Below, in pieces: positions 8,541-16,578 of a stretch of 53,916 nucleotides of DNA. Each line of letters opens with the position of its first letter. The stretch's first letter is position 1. Location: contig JAAFHV010000020.1 of NCBI GenBank assembly GCA_013297655.1, positions 4,779-58,694 of the forward strand. Direction: 5' to 3'. A program made the position numbers and the translations under genes. The notes under the pieces are model-generated. The model had not been told where the DNA came from, searched no databases, and worked only from the letters and a program-made list of their open reading frames with translations. Source of the stretch: Myxococcales bacterium. Lineage in GTDB: Bacteria; Myxococcota_A; Polyangia; Polyangiales; Polyangiaceae.

Positions 8541-8682
8541 GCGACGAACTCGGCATTCCGCGCCGTTCGGTAGGCACCGCGAGCGGCGGTCTCCTCCGCG
8601 CGCGCAGGGGCACATGGGGCGAAGCACGACCGTTGTCGCAGGCTGACTCATCACGAAGCCGTCGTCGGTGAAAGGGCGCGCG

Positions 8683-8698
8683 CGGCCTCGGGTTTGCA
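8683..8698 (+). promoter_or_regulatory. Sigma-54-like -24/-12 promoter for the SOUL gene
   Basis: CGGCCTC-GGGT-TTGCA has a perfect -12 box and a GGC core at -24. Predicted start near 8709 leaves a 39-nt leader with GAGGAGG before the ATG at 8748. Confidence 0.45.
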
Positions 8699-8747
8699 CT
8701 ACCTCCCTCGCGCCCACATCGGAGCGCCAACCACCGAGGAGGTCGCC

Positions 8748-9596
8748 ATGAGACTGGAAATCGTACGATTCGACCGCGCGCACGAGCACACCGGCACCGG
8801 CGCCGAGGCGATGAGCGGGCAGAGCGCGGGCGAAGCCGATGGCCAGTGGAAGGTGTCGGCGGCGCTTCTCGCGGCGGGAGCAATAGGGCTCGGCGCGATG
8901 ACGTTCTTCGCGACGAGGACGCCGACGAGGCGCAGGCTCGCGTGGGGCATCTTGAAGGCCGCGGCAGGCTCTTCGCTCGTGCGATCGGCGGTATTCTCCG
9001 CCGGCGCGGCGCTCGCGCGGTGGCAGCTCGGACGATTCTTCACGCCTCAAGCCCACTACGAAGTCGAGGCGCGCTTCGGCGACGTGGAGGTTCGCCGGTA
9101 CCCGATGGCCGTCGTCGCCGAGACGAACGTCGTCGCTGCGACCTCCGGCGCCGCATCGAATCGAGGATTCGACCGCCTCGCGAGCTATATCCTCGGGGAG
9201 AACAGACCACTTCACCCCGAGGCGGCGGGCGATAAAGGGGAGAAGATCCCGATGACGGCGCCGGTGCTCACGCAGCGCGACGGACGGAGCTGGCTCGTGC
9301 GCTTTACCATGCCCACCGGCTTCACGCTCGCGAATCTGCCGGTGCCTACGGAGCGAGGGATTCGCTTGCGCGCCATTCCGCCTCACCGTGTCGCCGCGCT
9401 CCGTTATAGCGGGGCGTTCGACGCCGAGAAGACCCGCGCGATGCAGGCGCGCCTCCTCGACGCAGTTCGCGAGGTTGGCCTCGAGAGCATCGGCGAGCCC
9501 ATCTTCGCAGGCTACGATCCGCCTTCGACACTTCCCATGCTGCGCCGGAACGAAGCTTGGGTCGAGCTCGGACGCAGCTCCGCACGCAACGTGTGA
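8748..9596 (+). CDS. SOUL-family heme-binding protein with N-terminal membrane segment
   Basis: This 282-residue protein has a SOUL/HBP domain in its C-terminal two thirds. The signature YEVEARFGDVEVRRYP opens the domain, followed by GFDRLASYILG, EKIPMTAPVL and the FTMP strand, all characteristic of the fold that binds tetrapyrroles. The first 100 residues contain one or two hydrophobic stretches (around AALLAAGAIGLGAMTFFA and SAVFSAGAALARW), so it is probably membrane-anchored. The ATG at 8748 is preceded by GAGGAGG and is preferred over an upstream one at 8694. It is convergent with the CoA-binding gene, only 15 bp away. A tetrapyrrole-binding protein near a bacteriophytochrome operon is suggestive but may be coincidental. 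Confidence 0.88.
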   Translation: MRLEIVRFDRAHEHTGTGAEAMSGQSAGEADGQWKVSAALLAAGAIGLGAMTFFATRTPTRRRLAWGILKAAAGSSLVRSAVFSAGAALARWQLGRFFTPQAHYEVEARFGDVEVRRYPMAVVAETNVVAATSGAASNRGFDRLASYILGENRPLHPEAAGDKGEKIPMTAPVLTQRDGRSWLVRFTMPTGFTLANLPVPTERGIRLRAIPPHRVAALRYSGAFDAEKTRAMQARLLDAVREVGLESIGEPIFAGYDPPSTLPMLRRNEAWVELGRSSARNV

Positions 9597-9611
9597 GAGC
9601 CCCAGCTCGAC

Positions 9612-10037
9612 TCAAGCGAAGCGGCGCGCGTCGACCATGAGGCAGCGATCTTGAACCACGTCGATTCCGGCGTCCGAGAGTACCTTTGCGAAGCTGTCGT
9701 CACGAATGCCGAGCTGGAGCCAAACGCTCCTCGGCTTGGCGGCGAGCAGATCGTCGAGGTGGGCAACCAAATCCTTCGGCCGACGGAACACGTCGACCAT
9801 GTCGACGGGCGGATCGATGTCGCAGACCCTGCGAAACACGGGGCGCCCGAGGATTTGTTTCGCTTCGGGGTAATACACGGGGACCGGCACCACGTCGTAC
9901 CCGAGATCGAGGCAGGCTTTCGCCACGTAGAACGCGGGCTGATCGGCCGCAGCCTCCGTCTTGATACCGAGCACCGCGATGCGGCGCGTTTTGCCCAGGA
10001 GGGCGCGTATTTGCGCGTCACTTTCGAGGAGAGCCAT
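9612..10037 (-). CDS. CoA-binding protein (YccU-like)
   Basis: This 141-residue protein is a stand-alone CoA-binding Rossmann domain. It begins with the usual lead helix, then TRRIAVLGIK, the PAFYVAKACLDLGYDVVPV block, and VDMVDVFRRP, followed by the QLGIRDD segment. Such proteins bind CoA or acyl-CoA and are otherwise uncharacterised; they are often seen in stress-type gene sets. I chose the ATG at 10037 because the conserved region starts there; the frame stays open to 10142 but with unconserved residues. No sigma-54-like element was found upstream. Confidence 0.88.
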   Translation of the reverse strand: MALLESDAQIRALLGKTRRIAVLGIKTEAAADQPAFYVAKACLDLGYDVVPVPVYYPEAKQILGRPVFRRVCDIDPPVDMVDVFRRPKDLVAHLDDLLAAKPRSVWLQLGIRDDSFAKVLSDAGIDVVQDRCLMVDARRFA

Positions 10038-10170
10038 CGACGGACCGTAGCGCGAGATCTCCCTCGCGCCGAGCGTTCGGAAGAACGACCGGAGACTGCC
10101 GACCTCACGTCTCCCGCTCTGCGGCGCCGCCTGTGGCTCCACCGGTTATGGCGCGGCAAAAGAAAGGTCG

Positions 10171-10186
10171 CGGCCCGGTTCTTGCG
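10171..10186 (+). promoter_or_regulatory. Sigma-54-like -24/-12 promoter for the 83-residue gene
   Basis: CGGCCCG-GTTC-TTGCG has GG-N10-GC spacing. The -12 C is 13 bases before the ATG at 10198, so the predicted transcript begins at the start codon. Confidence 0.45.
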
Positions 10187-10197
10187 ACTCGAGGGCT

Positions 10198-10449
10198 ATG
10201 CGAAACACGATTCCGAAGATCACCGTCCGCGACGATCGCCCCTCTTTTGCTTCGCCGGAGGCAGACCCGCCGAGCATCCCCGAAGGGATACCCGTCGTCG
10301 AGCTCGACTCCTCCGAGTTGGAAGACCGTGTGTCGGTCGTGCCGGCTGATGTATACGACGCGCTCACCACGAGCGCGCGCGGCGGAGCGATCGCAGGCCC
10401 AATGGGACCCGGACCTGGGCCTGCCCCCGCGAAGCCGAGCGAAGACTGA
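10198..10449 (+). CDS. Small acidic, Pro-rich protein, function unknown
   Basis: This 83-residue protein begins MRNTIPKITVRDDRP and is rich in Pro, Asp, Glu and Ser, ending in a Gly/Pro run. It looks intrinsically disordered apart from a possible short strand-helix segment (around VVELDSSELEDRVSVVPADVYDAL). No family is recognised. There is no usable Shine-Dalgarno (GAGGG is only two bases from the ATG), but a sigma-54-like element is placed for a leaderless start. It is convergent with the bacteriophytochrome gene, and a hairpin lies in the gap. Confidence 0.6.
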   Translation: MRNTIPKITVRDDRPSFASPEADPPSIPEGIPVVELDSSELEDRVSVVPADVYDALTTSARGGAIAGPMGPGPGPAPAKPSED

Positions 10450-10473
10450 CCTCCGAGAGCGTCGCCGACGTCG

Positions 10474-10491
10474 CGGCGGTTCGGACCGCCG
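10474..10491. terminator. Hairpin between convergent genes
   Basis: CGGCGGT and ACCGCCG form a 7-bp stem with a TCGG tetraloop between the end of the 83-residue gene and the end of the phytochrome gene. No T-run follows on either strand, so it is a possible two-way terminator only. Confidence 0.5.
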
Positions 10492-10506
10492 TGACGGGCG
10501 AGCCTC

Positions 10507-13209
10507 TCAACGAGTCGCGAAGCGGGCGGCGAGGCTCGACACGACGGCGACGAGCTCGGTCGCGTCGACCGGTTTCGGCACGTGAGCCTGGAAGCCCGCC
10601 ATCAGAGCGGCGGTGCGATCGGCAGTCCGGGTGTAAGCGGTGAGCGCGACCGCGGGCGTCCTCCCGCCCCGCGCGGCGTCGCGCGTCCGCAGCTCGCGCA
10701 CGAACTGGAACCCGTCCATTTCGGGCATTCCGACGTCAGAGATGAGCACGTCGAACGCGGAGCGCGAGAGCAACGAGAGTCCGTCGACTGCGTTCTCTGC
10801 CATCGTCACCGTCGCGCCGTACGACTCGAGCACTTGGCGAAGCAGCTCGCGTGCGTCCGGCTCGTCTTCCACGATCAAGAGCCCGAGCCCCTTCAGGTGG
10901 AGGTCGTGATGGCGCGGGCTCGGCGCGTCCGTGTGAATCGGGGCCTCTGCGGCGACGGGGGTAATCCGAACCGCGGACATGGGGAGGCGAACGTGGAAGC
11001 TCGCGCCCTTTCCGATTCCCTCGCTCTTCGCGCTCACCCGACCGCCGTGGAGCTCCACGAGGCGCTTCACGAGCGTGAGCCCGAGGCCGAGTCCCTGCGA
11101 GCGCCTGTTCATGCCCGCGTCCTCCTGACGAAAGAGCTCGAACATGTGCGGCAGAAAATCGGGAGATATCCCCTGCCCGTTGTCCGACACCACGAGCTCG
11201 ATGTCGGACTCGATGCGCTGCAGGAGCACGGTGATCGAGCCATTCTTCGGCGTGAACTTGACCGCGTTGTTGAGGAGATTGGTGATGATCTGGCGAAGGC
11301 GAAGAGCGTCGCCGACGACGGGCGTGGCGCGCGTGTCCAGGATGCGCTTCAGTCGAATCTCCTTCGACTCGAGCGCGAGCTTCACCGACTCGACGGCACT
11401 CTCGACGAGCTCGACCACGTCCACCGTCTCGACCTCGAGCGAGAGCTTGCCGCTCGTCATTCGCGATACGTCGAGCAAGTCCTCGATGAGCTGCGCCTGC
11501 GCTGCCGCGTTGCGAGAAATCACCTCGATCGCGTGCGCGCGCCGGTCCGGCGGGAGCGATCCTTCGCGGAGGAGCCGCGTCCAGCCGGTGATCGCGTTGA
11601 GCGGGTTTCGCAGCTCGTGGCTCACGGTCGCGATGAACTCGTCCCGCGCGCGATCGTTCGCGACGAGGCGCTCGTTGAGCTCGCGGAGCTTCTTCGCGCG
11701 CTGACGAAGCCCTCCGACGAGGACCCGGCGAAGGCTCGACGCGGCCTCGACCTGCCAAGACTCCCAAGCGATGCTCCTGCCCTTTACCGTCTCTCGCCAG
11801 AGGGCGAAAGAACCGCGCGGGCTGAGGCGGGCTTGCTTCTCGCCGTCTGCCGGGACTACCGCTTTGCGTGGATCACCGGCCCAATCGATTACGCGCTCGG
11901 TAGGTTGGCGAAACCAAAGTAGCCACTCGCCCAGCTCGCGAGAGAGCGCGACCGCGATCATCCCGGGGAGCTCGGCCGGGGCGTCGGCCATGAGCTCGCC
12001 GAGGGCGTCGGTCGTGACGACGTCGTCGGCAGTGGAAGACGAGAGCCACGCGACGATCTCGCGAAGCTGGGACTCTCGCGGGGCGACCCCTGCAGTCCGG
12101 CTGCCCTCCGCGAGCACCACCGCAGCGCCGTCGGCTTCGGTGAGGGCCACGAACGAGGGGCCGGGGAGTGACTCGAGCATATCGGGGTTCAGCGCGAGAG
12201 AGCGCACCACCTCGGCCTCGTGGGCGACCGCCCCGCGAGCGCGCAGTGCCTCCTCGGAGCGTTCGAGCACCCGCACGTGCCACGACAGCGTGCGACCGAG
12301 ATACTCGGCCGTCTCGCGCACCGAGAACGGGACCACCCTCGGCCCGGAGTAGTGATGGCAGGCGACGAGTCCGAGGAGCTTCCCGTCGTCGACGAGCGAG
12401 ATCGACATGGACGCCTGGACGCCCATGTTCTTCATGTACTCCACATGTATCGGCGAAACGCTGCGGAGCACGCAGTGGCTCATGTCGAGCGCGGCGTTCG
12501 TCTCCGGATCGAGGGCGGGGACGAGCAGACGAGGCGTGTAATCGACGTCGCCGATGAAGCGGAGCCAATTCACGGTATAGAGCCGTCGCGCCTGGGCTGG
12601 GATATCCGAAGCTGGATAGTGCTGACCGAGGAAGGGCGCGAGGTCGTCGCGTTTGCTCTCTGCGACGACCTCGCCGTTCCAACTAGGATCGAACCTATAA
12701 ACCATGACGCGGTCGAAGCCGGTGACGGAGCGAATCTCCGCCGCTGCTACGGTGCAGAGCGCGTGTGTGGTTCGCGCAGAGGCCATTCGTACGACGCCGC
12801 TTCGAAGGCGTGGATCGAACGCGGCGGCCGCATCGATCGGCCGTTCGGTGCGCGCGGGCTCGAGCTCGGCCACAATCACGTCGACCGGAGCGCTCGGACG
12901 ATGCAGCACGGCGTCGAATGCTCTCCCCACGCGCGACGTGAGCCGGAGCGGGCAATTGTCGCGGATCGCCGGCTGGCGCGCAGCTTCGAGGAGGAGTGCA
13001 GCGGAAGCTTCGTCGAACAGATCTCCGAGAGGGTGGGAGAGCACGTCGGCGGGAGTGGTGGCGAAGTACTCACCGACATTGTCGCTCACCTGCGTCACGC
13101 GGAGCTCGGGCCCGCGCAAGGCGAAGAGCGCTCCGTGGGGCTGAATCGCCCCGGGCACGTGAATCGGCTCGTGCTCACACGTGTCTAGGCTTACGGGCTC
13201 GGTGGTCAC
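10507..13209 (-). CDS. bphP: Bacteriophytochrome hybrid histidine kinase (PAS-GAF-PHY-HisKA-HATPase-REC)
   Basis: This 900-residue protein is a red/far-red light sensor kinase. The PAS domain opens with TCEHEPIHVPGAIQPHG, in which Cys11 sits where bacteriophytochromes attach biliverdin. The GAF domain carries the PASDIP motif and FLGQHYP segment that cradle the chromophore, and a PHY domain follows. The kinase core has SHELRNPLNAI with His531 and an ATP-binding region with GQGIS and GLGLGL. A C-terminal receiver has Asp825 in SDVGMPEMDG. The GTG start at 13209 overlaps the stop codon of the upstream heme oxygenase gene by four bases (GTGA), so the chromophore-making enzyme and the apoprotein are translationally coupled. 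No separate output regulator is adjacent; phosphorelay through its own receiver is likely. Confidence 0.95.
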   Translation of the reverse strand: MTTEPVSLDTCEHEPIHVPGAIQPHGALFALRGPELRVTQVSDNVGEYFATTPADVLSHPLGDLFDEASAALLLEAARQPAIRDNCPLRLTSRVGRAFDAVLHRPSAPVDVIVAELEPARTERPIDAAAAFDPRLRSGVVRMASARTTHALCTVAAAEIRSVTGFDRVMVYRFDPSWNGEVVAESKRDDLAPFLGQHYPASDIPAQARRLYTVNWLRFIGDVDYTPRLLVPALDPETNAALDMSHCVLRSVSPIHVEYMKNMGVQASMSISLVDDGKLLGLVACHHYSGPRVVPFSVRETAEYLGRTLSWHVRVLERSEEALRARGAVAHEAEVVRSLALNPDMLESLPGPSFVALTEADGAAVVLAEGSRTAGVAPRESQLREIVAWLSSSTADDVVTTDALGELMADAPAELPGMIAVALSRELGEWLLWFRQPTERVIDWAGDPRKAVVPADGEKQARLSPRGSFALWRETVKGRSIAWESWQVEAASSLRRVLVGGLRQRAKKLRELNERLVANDRARDEFIATVSHELRNPLNAITGWTRLLREGSLPPDRRAHAIEVISRNAAAQAQLIEDLLDVSRMTSGKLSLEVETVDVVELVESAVESVKLALESKEIRLKRILDTRATPVVGDALRLRQIITNLLNNAVKFTPKNGSITVLLQRIESDIELVVSDNGQGISPDFLPHMFELFRQEDAGMNRRSQGLGLGLTLVKRLVELHGGRVSAKSEGIGKGASFHVRLPMSAVRITPVAAEAPIHTDAPSPRHHDLHLKGLGLLIVEDEPDARELLRQVLESYGATVTMAENAVDGLSLLSRSAFDVLISDVGMPEMDGFQFVRELRTRDAARGGRTPAVALTAYTRTADRTAALMAGFQAHVPKPVDATELVAVVSSLAARFATR

Positions 13210-13814
13210 GAAATTGCCCCACTGTGGCGAAACGACTCTGCGTAATCTCGAAACAGTTGCTCCGCGGCGGCGCAGGTGCGCGCGTGCTCGGCCGGGAGAG
13301 CGGCCTCTCCGAACGCCTCGAACGCCGCGAGGAACGCGCTCCAGTAGGCGCCCGTTTCCTTCCCCCTCAGTCGCAGGAACGAGGTCCCGTCGCCCATGTC
13401 GAGCCCGAGCGCGCGCTCGACCCTCGCCGCGAGGACGAGGCCACCGAGCGCGGAACCTTCGAGCACGTACGCGATGCCCCAAGCCTCCGGAGCAGGCAAC
13501 GGGGCGGGCGGGAGCTCGGCGCGGCACGAGGGCGGGACTCGGCCCATGCGCGCCAGATCACGCTCGATGCAGGCGCTACGGAGCGGTCCCACGCGGTCGG
13601 TGTCGCGAACCCGAGCGCCGACCGTCGCCACGAGCGGCTCGACGCGGCGAACGATGCGCTCGGTGCCGAGGAGGAAGGCCTCGTAGCGGGCGAACGTGAT
13701 GCTCTCGGTCGAGAGCGCCAACGCCTGGTCGAGCGCGGCGTGTGCCACCGACGTCGCTCTACGAACGTCCGAAAGGATGGACGAGCGAGCGAGGGACTGA
13801 CGAATGGGTTCCAT
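13206..13814 (-). CDS. bphO: Biliverdin-producing heme oxygenase
   Basis: This 202-residue protein should cleave heme to biliverdin, the chromophore of the phytochrome encoded immediately downstream. The N-terminal DVRRATSVAHAALD carries His25 at the position of the proximal heme ligand, and YVLEGSALGGLVL is the distal-helix motif of bacterial heme oxygenases. The length is normal for the BphO group. The stop codon overlaps the GTG start of bphP by four bases. The ATG at 13814 has no clear Shine-Dalgarno. A sigma-54-like element lies just upstream (13830-13845). The gene is divergent from a Ser/Thr kinase gene with about 260 bp between the starts. Confidence 0.92.
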   Translation of the reverse strand: MEPIRQSLARSSILSDVRRATSVAHAALDQALALSTESITFARYEAFLLGTERIVRRVEPLVATVGARVRDTDRVGPLRSACIERDLARMGRVPPSCRAELPPAPLPAPEAWGIAYVLEGSALGGLVLAARVERALGLDMGDGTSFLRLRGKETGAYWSAFLAAFEAFGEAALPAEHARTCAAAEQLFRDYAESFRHSGAIS

Positions 13815-13829
13815 CGATCGAATTTTGCT

Positions 13830-13845
13830 AGCATCTTCCGGGCCG
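13830..13845 (-). promoter_or_regulatory. Possible sigma-54-like element upstream of bphO
   Basis: The minus strand reads CGGCCCG-GAAG-ATGCT with GG-N10-GC spacing. The predicted start would be about 5 nt before the ATG at 13814, which is shorter than normal, so this is the weakest of the set. Confidence 0.3.
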
Positions 13846-13938
13846 TCGCCATTCCGCCGAGCGCGGCGCGCCTTTTGCTCTTCGCGAACCGTCGCGACCC
13901 GCGGAGTGCGGATATCGTCGACTCGGAGGCGCGGCAAA

Positions 13939-13967
13939 TTGCCTCGCCCCCCCCCACGGTGGGGCAA
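13939..13967. promoter_or_regulatory. C9 tract and palindrome between bphO and the kinase-receiver gene
   Basis: Nine consecutive Cs (13947-13955) run into a perfect CCCCAC-G-GTGGGG palindrome (13952-13964), with TTGCC/GGCAA as outer arms. It lies in the shared divergent promoter region and may be an operator. The core CCACGGTG also occurs in the inverted repeat at 15680. A C9 run is a plausible slippage site. Confidence 0.4.
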
Positions 13968-14076
13968 ACCGCAACATTCCGATGCCGACCCAAACGCCAC
14001 ACCCCGACCACCCGACCTCGTTCCTGGGCACGTGTCGGAGCGCGCACGCCGCTCCCGAGAAAAAGGGAGCTTGACG

Positions 14077-15459
14077 ATGGCCGCTTGGCACGAAGAACCC
14101 GGGGTCGGCGTCACTGGCGAGCCCCCGCTCGAACCGCGCGCGACGGCGCTCCCGAACGAGCGCGCGAAGGCGTGGTCGGCAGCGGCGGTGGATATGGGCA
14201 CGATCGCCGGGTCCTTCCGCGTGATTCGGCAGCTCGGAAGCGGCGGAATGGGCGTCGTCCTCCTCGCGGAAGACACCACCCTCGACCGAAAGGTCGCCCT
14301 CAAGCTGATTCGGCCCGAGCTCGCGCGCCCTGACTTTTTCGAGCGGTTCGTCACCGAAGCCCGCGCGATGGCGCGCGTGAACCATCCAAACGTGGCGCAG
14401 GTACACACGTTCGGTATCCACGAGGGCGCGCCATATCTCGTCATGGAGCTCGTGGAGGGAAAGACGCTCGACGAATGGCTGATCGAGCAAGGCGGCCCGC
14501 CCGACGTCGACCTCACGCTGCGCATCATCGGTGGTCTCTGCGCGGGGGTATCTGCCATCCACGCGAGAGACACGGTCCACCGCGATTTGAAGCCTGGAAA
14601 CGTGATCCTCGACGAGCGGCTCGAGCCCCACGTCGTCGACCTCGGTCTCGCGGTGCTCGGCTCGGGCCCCGTCTCGAACGACGGGGAGATCATCGGGACT
14701 CCCGGCTACATGGCGCCCGAGATCGTCTTCCCGACCGAGGAGCCCGGCCCCCTCGCGCGTACCGACGTGTATGCGATCGCGTGCATCGCGTACGAAATGC
14801 TCACTGGCGAAGCGCCCTTTTCGTCTCCACACGAGACGGGAATGCTGCTTCAGCACGCGACGCAGCCCATTCCGCTGCCGAGCGCAGTGCGACCCGAGCT
14901 CGGCACTGCCTTCGACGACGCACTCCTTCGCGGGCTGTCGAAGTTGCCCTCGAAGCGGACCCCGACCCCCGAGGCCCTTTATCGCGCGCTCGCGGCGGCC
15001 CGGGCAGGGTCACTCGAGCCGGTTCATATCTTGGTCGCGGAGGACGACGAGGACTTCCGCACTCTCGTTCGAGGCTCGCTCATGCAGGCGTTCCCCGGCG
15101 CGGAGGTCGAATGCGTGGGCGACGGAGAGAGCGCATTGGCGGCGTTTCGCGCGCGCACCCCGTCGATCGCGCTGCTCGACCTTCACATGCCCGGGATCGA
15201 CGGGATGGAGCTCACGCGCCTCTTTCGCACCCACGAGGGCGCCGACATCATGCCGATTCTCATCTTCACCGGCGGCGGCGGGGCGGACGACTGGAAGCGC
15301 CTCTCGAGCCTCGGCGCCGATGGCTTTTTGGTGAAGCCCCTCGCGACGTCCGACATGATTTCACTCGTGCGCCGCACTCTCCACGAGCGCAAGTCGAACC
15401 CGCCCGCGCTCCGCCCCACCGAACGCCCGCGCGCGCCTACCTCGAACGCCCCGCGCTGA
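14077..15459 (+). CDS. Ser/Thr protein kinase fused to a C-terminal receiver domain
   Basis: This 460-residue protein joins a Hanks-type kinase to a two-component receiver. The kinase has the glycine loop LGSGGMGVV, Lys76 in VALKLI, HRDLKPGN with catalytic Asp170, and DLG (Asp188) in place of DFG; the APE motif follows in GYMAPE. After about residue 310 the chain passes into HILVAEDDEDF, a receiver with acceptor Asp368 in LLDLHMPGIDG and a conserved Lys in LVKPLA. There is no transmembrane segment, so it is cytosolic. GGGAG precedes the ATG at 14077. It is divergent from bphO-bphP, which raises the possibility that the phytochrome phosphorylates this receiver. DLG variants are common in active kinases. 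Confidence 0.92.
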   Translation: MAAWHEEPGVGVTGEPPLEPRATALPNERAKAWSAAAVDMGTIAGSFRVIRQLGSGGMGVVLLAEDTTLDRKVALKLIRPELARPDFFERFVTEARAMARVNHPNVAQVHTFGIHEGAPYLVMELVEGKTLDEWLIEQGGPPDVDLTLRIIGGLCAGVSAIHARDTVHRDLKPGNVILDERLEPHVVDLGLAVLGSGPVSNDGEIIGTPGYMAPEIVFPTEEPGPLARTDVYAIACIAYEMLTGEAPFSSPHETGMLLQHATQPIPLPSAVRPELGTAFDDALLRGLSKLPSKRTPTPEALYRALAAARAGSLEPVHILVAEDDEDFRTLVRGSLMQAFPGAEVECVGDGESALAAFRARTPSIALLDLHMPGIDGMELTRLFRTHEGADIMPILIFTGGGGADDWKRLSSLGADGFLVKPLATSDMISLVRRTLHERKSNPPALRPTERPRAPTSNAPR

Positions 15460-15679
15460 GGCTCGCCTTCCGCTTCGGCCTGCGCCGAGTCGCGAGCTCT
15501 GCCCGTCGCCCGAATCACGCCGCGTAGCGTTCCACCCTGCACGCGGGACATTGCGCCTCGTCCCGGCCTCGCGCCCGCGATGCACGCGCCGTCGTGCCGA
15601 CACGTGGTGATTGCTTTCGACGAGGGCACCCGAACGCTGCGCGCGCTGAGGCCCGCTTCCGGGACCCGCGTTCTCGCGC

Positions 15680-15692
15680 GCCACGGTGTGGC
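15680..15692. promoter_or_regulatory. Inverted repeat upstream of the LEA-like gene promoter
   Basis: GCCAC-GGT-GTGGC is a perfect 5-bp-arm inverted repeat centred about 70 bp upstream of the -24 box at 15757. This distance suits an activator site for a sigma-54 enhancer-binding protein. Confidence 0.35.
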
Positions 15693-15756
15693 ACCGCGCA
15701 CCACGTCGGGCCACTGAACGTGCATCGTTCACCGCAAATATCCGCACCATTCGTAC

Positions 15757-15772
15757 TGGCACGAAGGTGGCA
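15757..15772 (+). promoter_or_regulatory. Sigma-54-like -24/-12 promoter for the LEA-YihY-TreZ operon
   Basis: TGGCACG-AAGG-TGGCA has a perfect -24 box and one mismatch in the -12 box. Predicted start near 15783 gives a 38-nt leader with GGAG before the ATG at 15821. It also excludes the upstream ATG at 15773 as the start. Confidence 0.6.
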
Positions 15773-15820
15773 ATGGCCATGAGCACCTCACGAACAATCA
15801 GCCGACCGGAGATAGCCATC

Positions 15821-16561
15821 ATGCGCCTCGACGAAATCCTCGAAACTGCCCAGAGCCTCGTTTCCAACATTCCCCCCGCGGTCAAAGACGGAACGAAGAC
15901 TGTAAAAAAGACGGCATCCGATGCCGCCGACGTCATCGCGACCCGCGCGGAAGACGCGCGCGAGGTGGTGGTCGAGAAGGCAGACGACGTGAAGAACTTC
16001 ACGGTCCAAAACATGTTCCGCGCGTACGACATCGCGTCGCGACTCGTTCCGATGATCCTCCCCGAGCGCGCCTCCCGCGTCCGCAACCGTCGCATCGCCT
16101 ATGCCGCCGCCGGCGGACTCCTCCTCGGCGCGGGCGCGATCGTGATCCTCGAGATGAGGCGGCCGGGTACCCTCGCCAGCTTCGGGAAGCGCGTCCAGCG
16201 CCTCACCGGCCGCGCGGTCGATGGGGTCGAGACCGAGCTCGGCCACGCCAAAGACAAGGTGGTCACCGCCGCGACCGACGCAAAGGAGAAGGTCGCCACC
16301 GTCGCTGGCGACGTGAAGGACACCGTCAAGAGCGCGACATCCTCCGCGACACACGCCCTCGAAGACGTGAAGGACAAGGCGGCCCACGGCGTCGACGCGA
16401 TGAAAGAGCGTGTCGCGCACCTTGGCGCCCGCGTCGAAGACGGAGCCAAGGAAGTGAAGCACGAGGCCAAGAAAGACTTCGAGCAGGCCAAAGACAAGGT
16501 CGCGCAAGCGATCGACGCGGAGAGCGCGCGAACCTTCGCCAACGGAAACCGTCATAGCTGA
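15821..16561 (+). CDS. LEA-like amphipathic repeat protein with one membrane segment
   Basis: This 246-residue protein has repeated Ala/Lys/Asp/Glu-rich helices, clearest after residue 130 (units such as AKDKVVTAATDAKEKVATVA and DVKDKAAHGVDAMKERV). This pattern resembles group 3 late-embryogenesis-abundant proteins and phasin-like helices that coat membranes or proteins during drying. A hydrophobic segment at about 92-111 (AAAGGLLLGAGAIVILEM) probably anchors it. I chose the ATG at 15821 because it has GGAG at good spacing and lies after the predicted transcription start. It is 17 bp upstream of the YihY gene and probably heads an operon with it and treZ. The LEA call rests on repeat character, not on a specific motif. 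Confidence 0.75.
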   Translation: MRLDEILETAQSLVSNIPPAVKDGTKTVKKTASDAADVIATRAEDAREVVVEKADDVKNFTVQNMFRAYDIASRLVPMILPERASRVRNRRIAYAAAGGLLLGAGAIVILEMRRPGTLASFGKRVQRLTGRAVDGVETELGHAKDKVVTAATDAKEKVATVAGDVKDTVKSATSSATHALEDVKDKAAHGVDAMKERVAHLGARVEDGAKEVKHEAKKDFEQAKDKVAQAIDAESARTFANGNRHS

Positions 16562-16578
16562 CATCTGCCGAGGCCACC

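Larger units (their letters stand above)
15460..15820. other. 361-bp intergenic region upstream of the LEA-trehalose operon
   Basis: No convincing gene is seen. The right half holds an inverted repeat at 15680 and a sigma-54-like element at 15757, followed by the leader of the LEA-like gene. The left half holds only GC-rich sequence without an obvious terminator. Confidence 0.7.

Noticed and set aside
7554-9386. 610-residue minus-strand frame across hemerythrin, repeats and SOUL genes
   Set aside because: It crosses several supported genes and non-coding repeats and is mostly Arg/His-rich.
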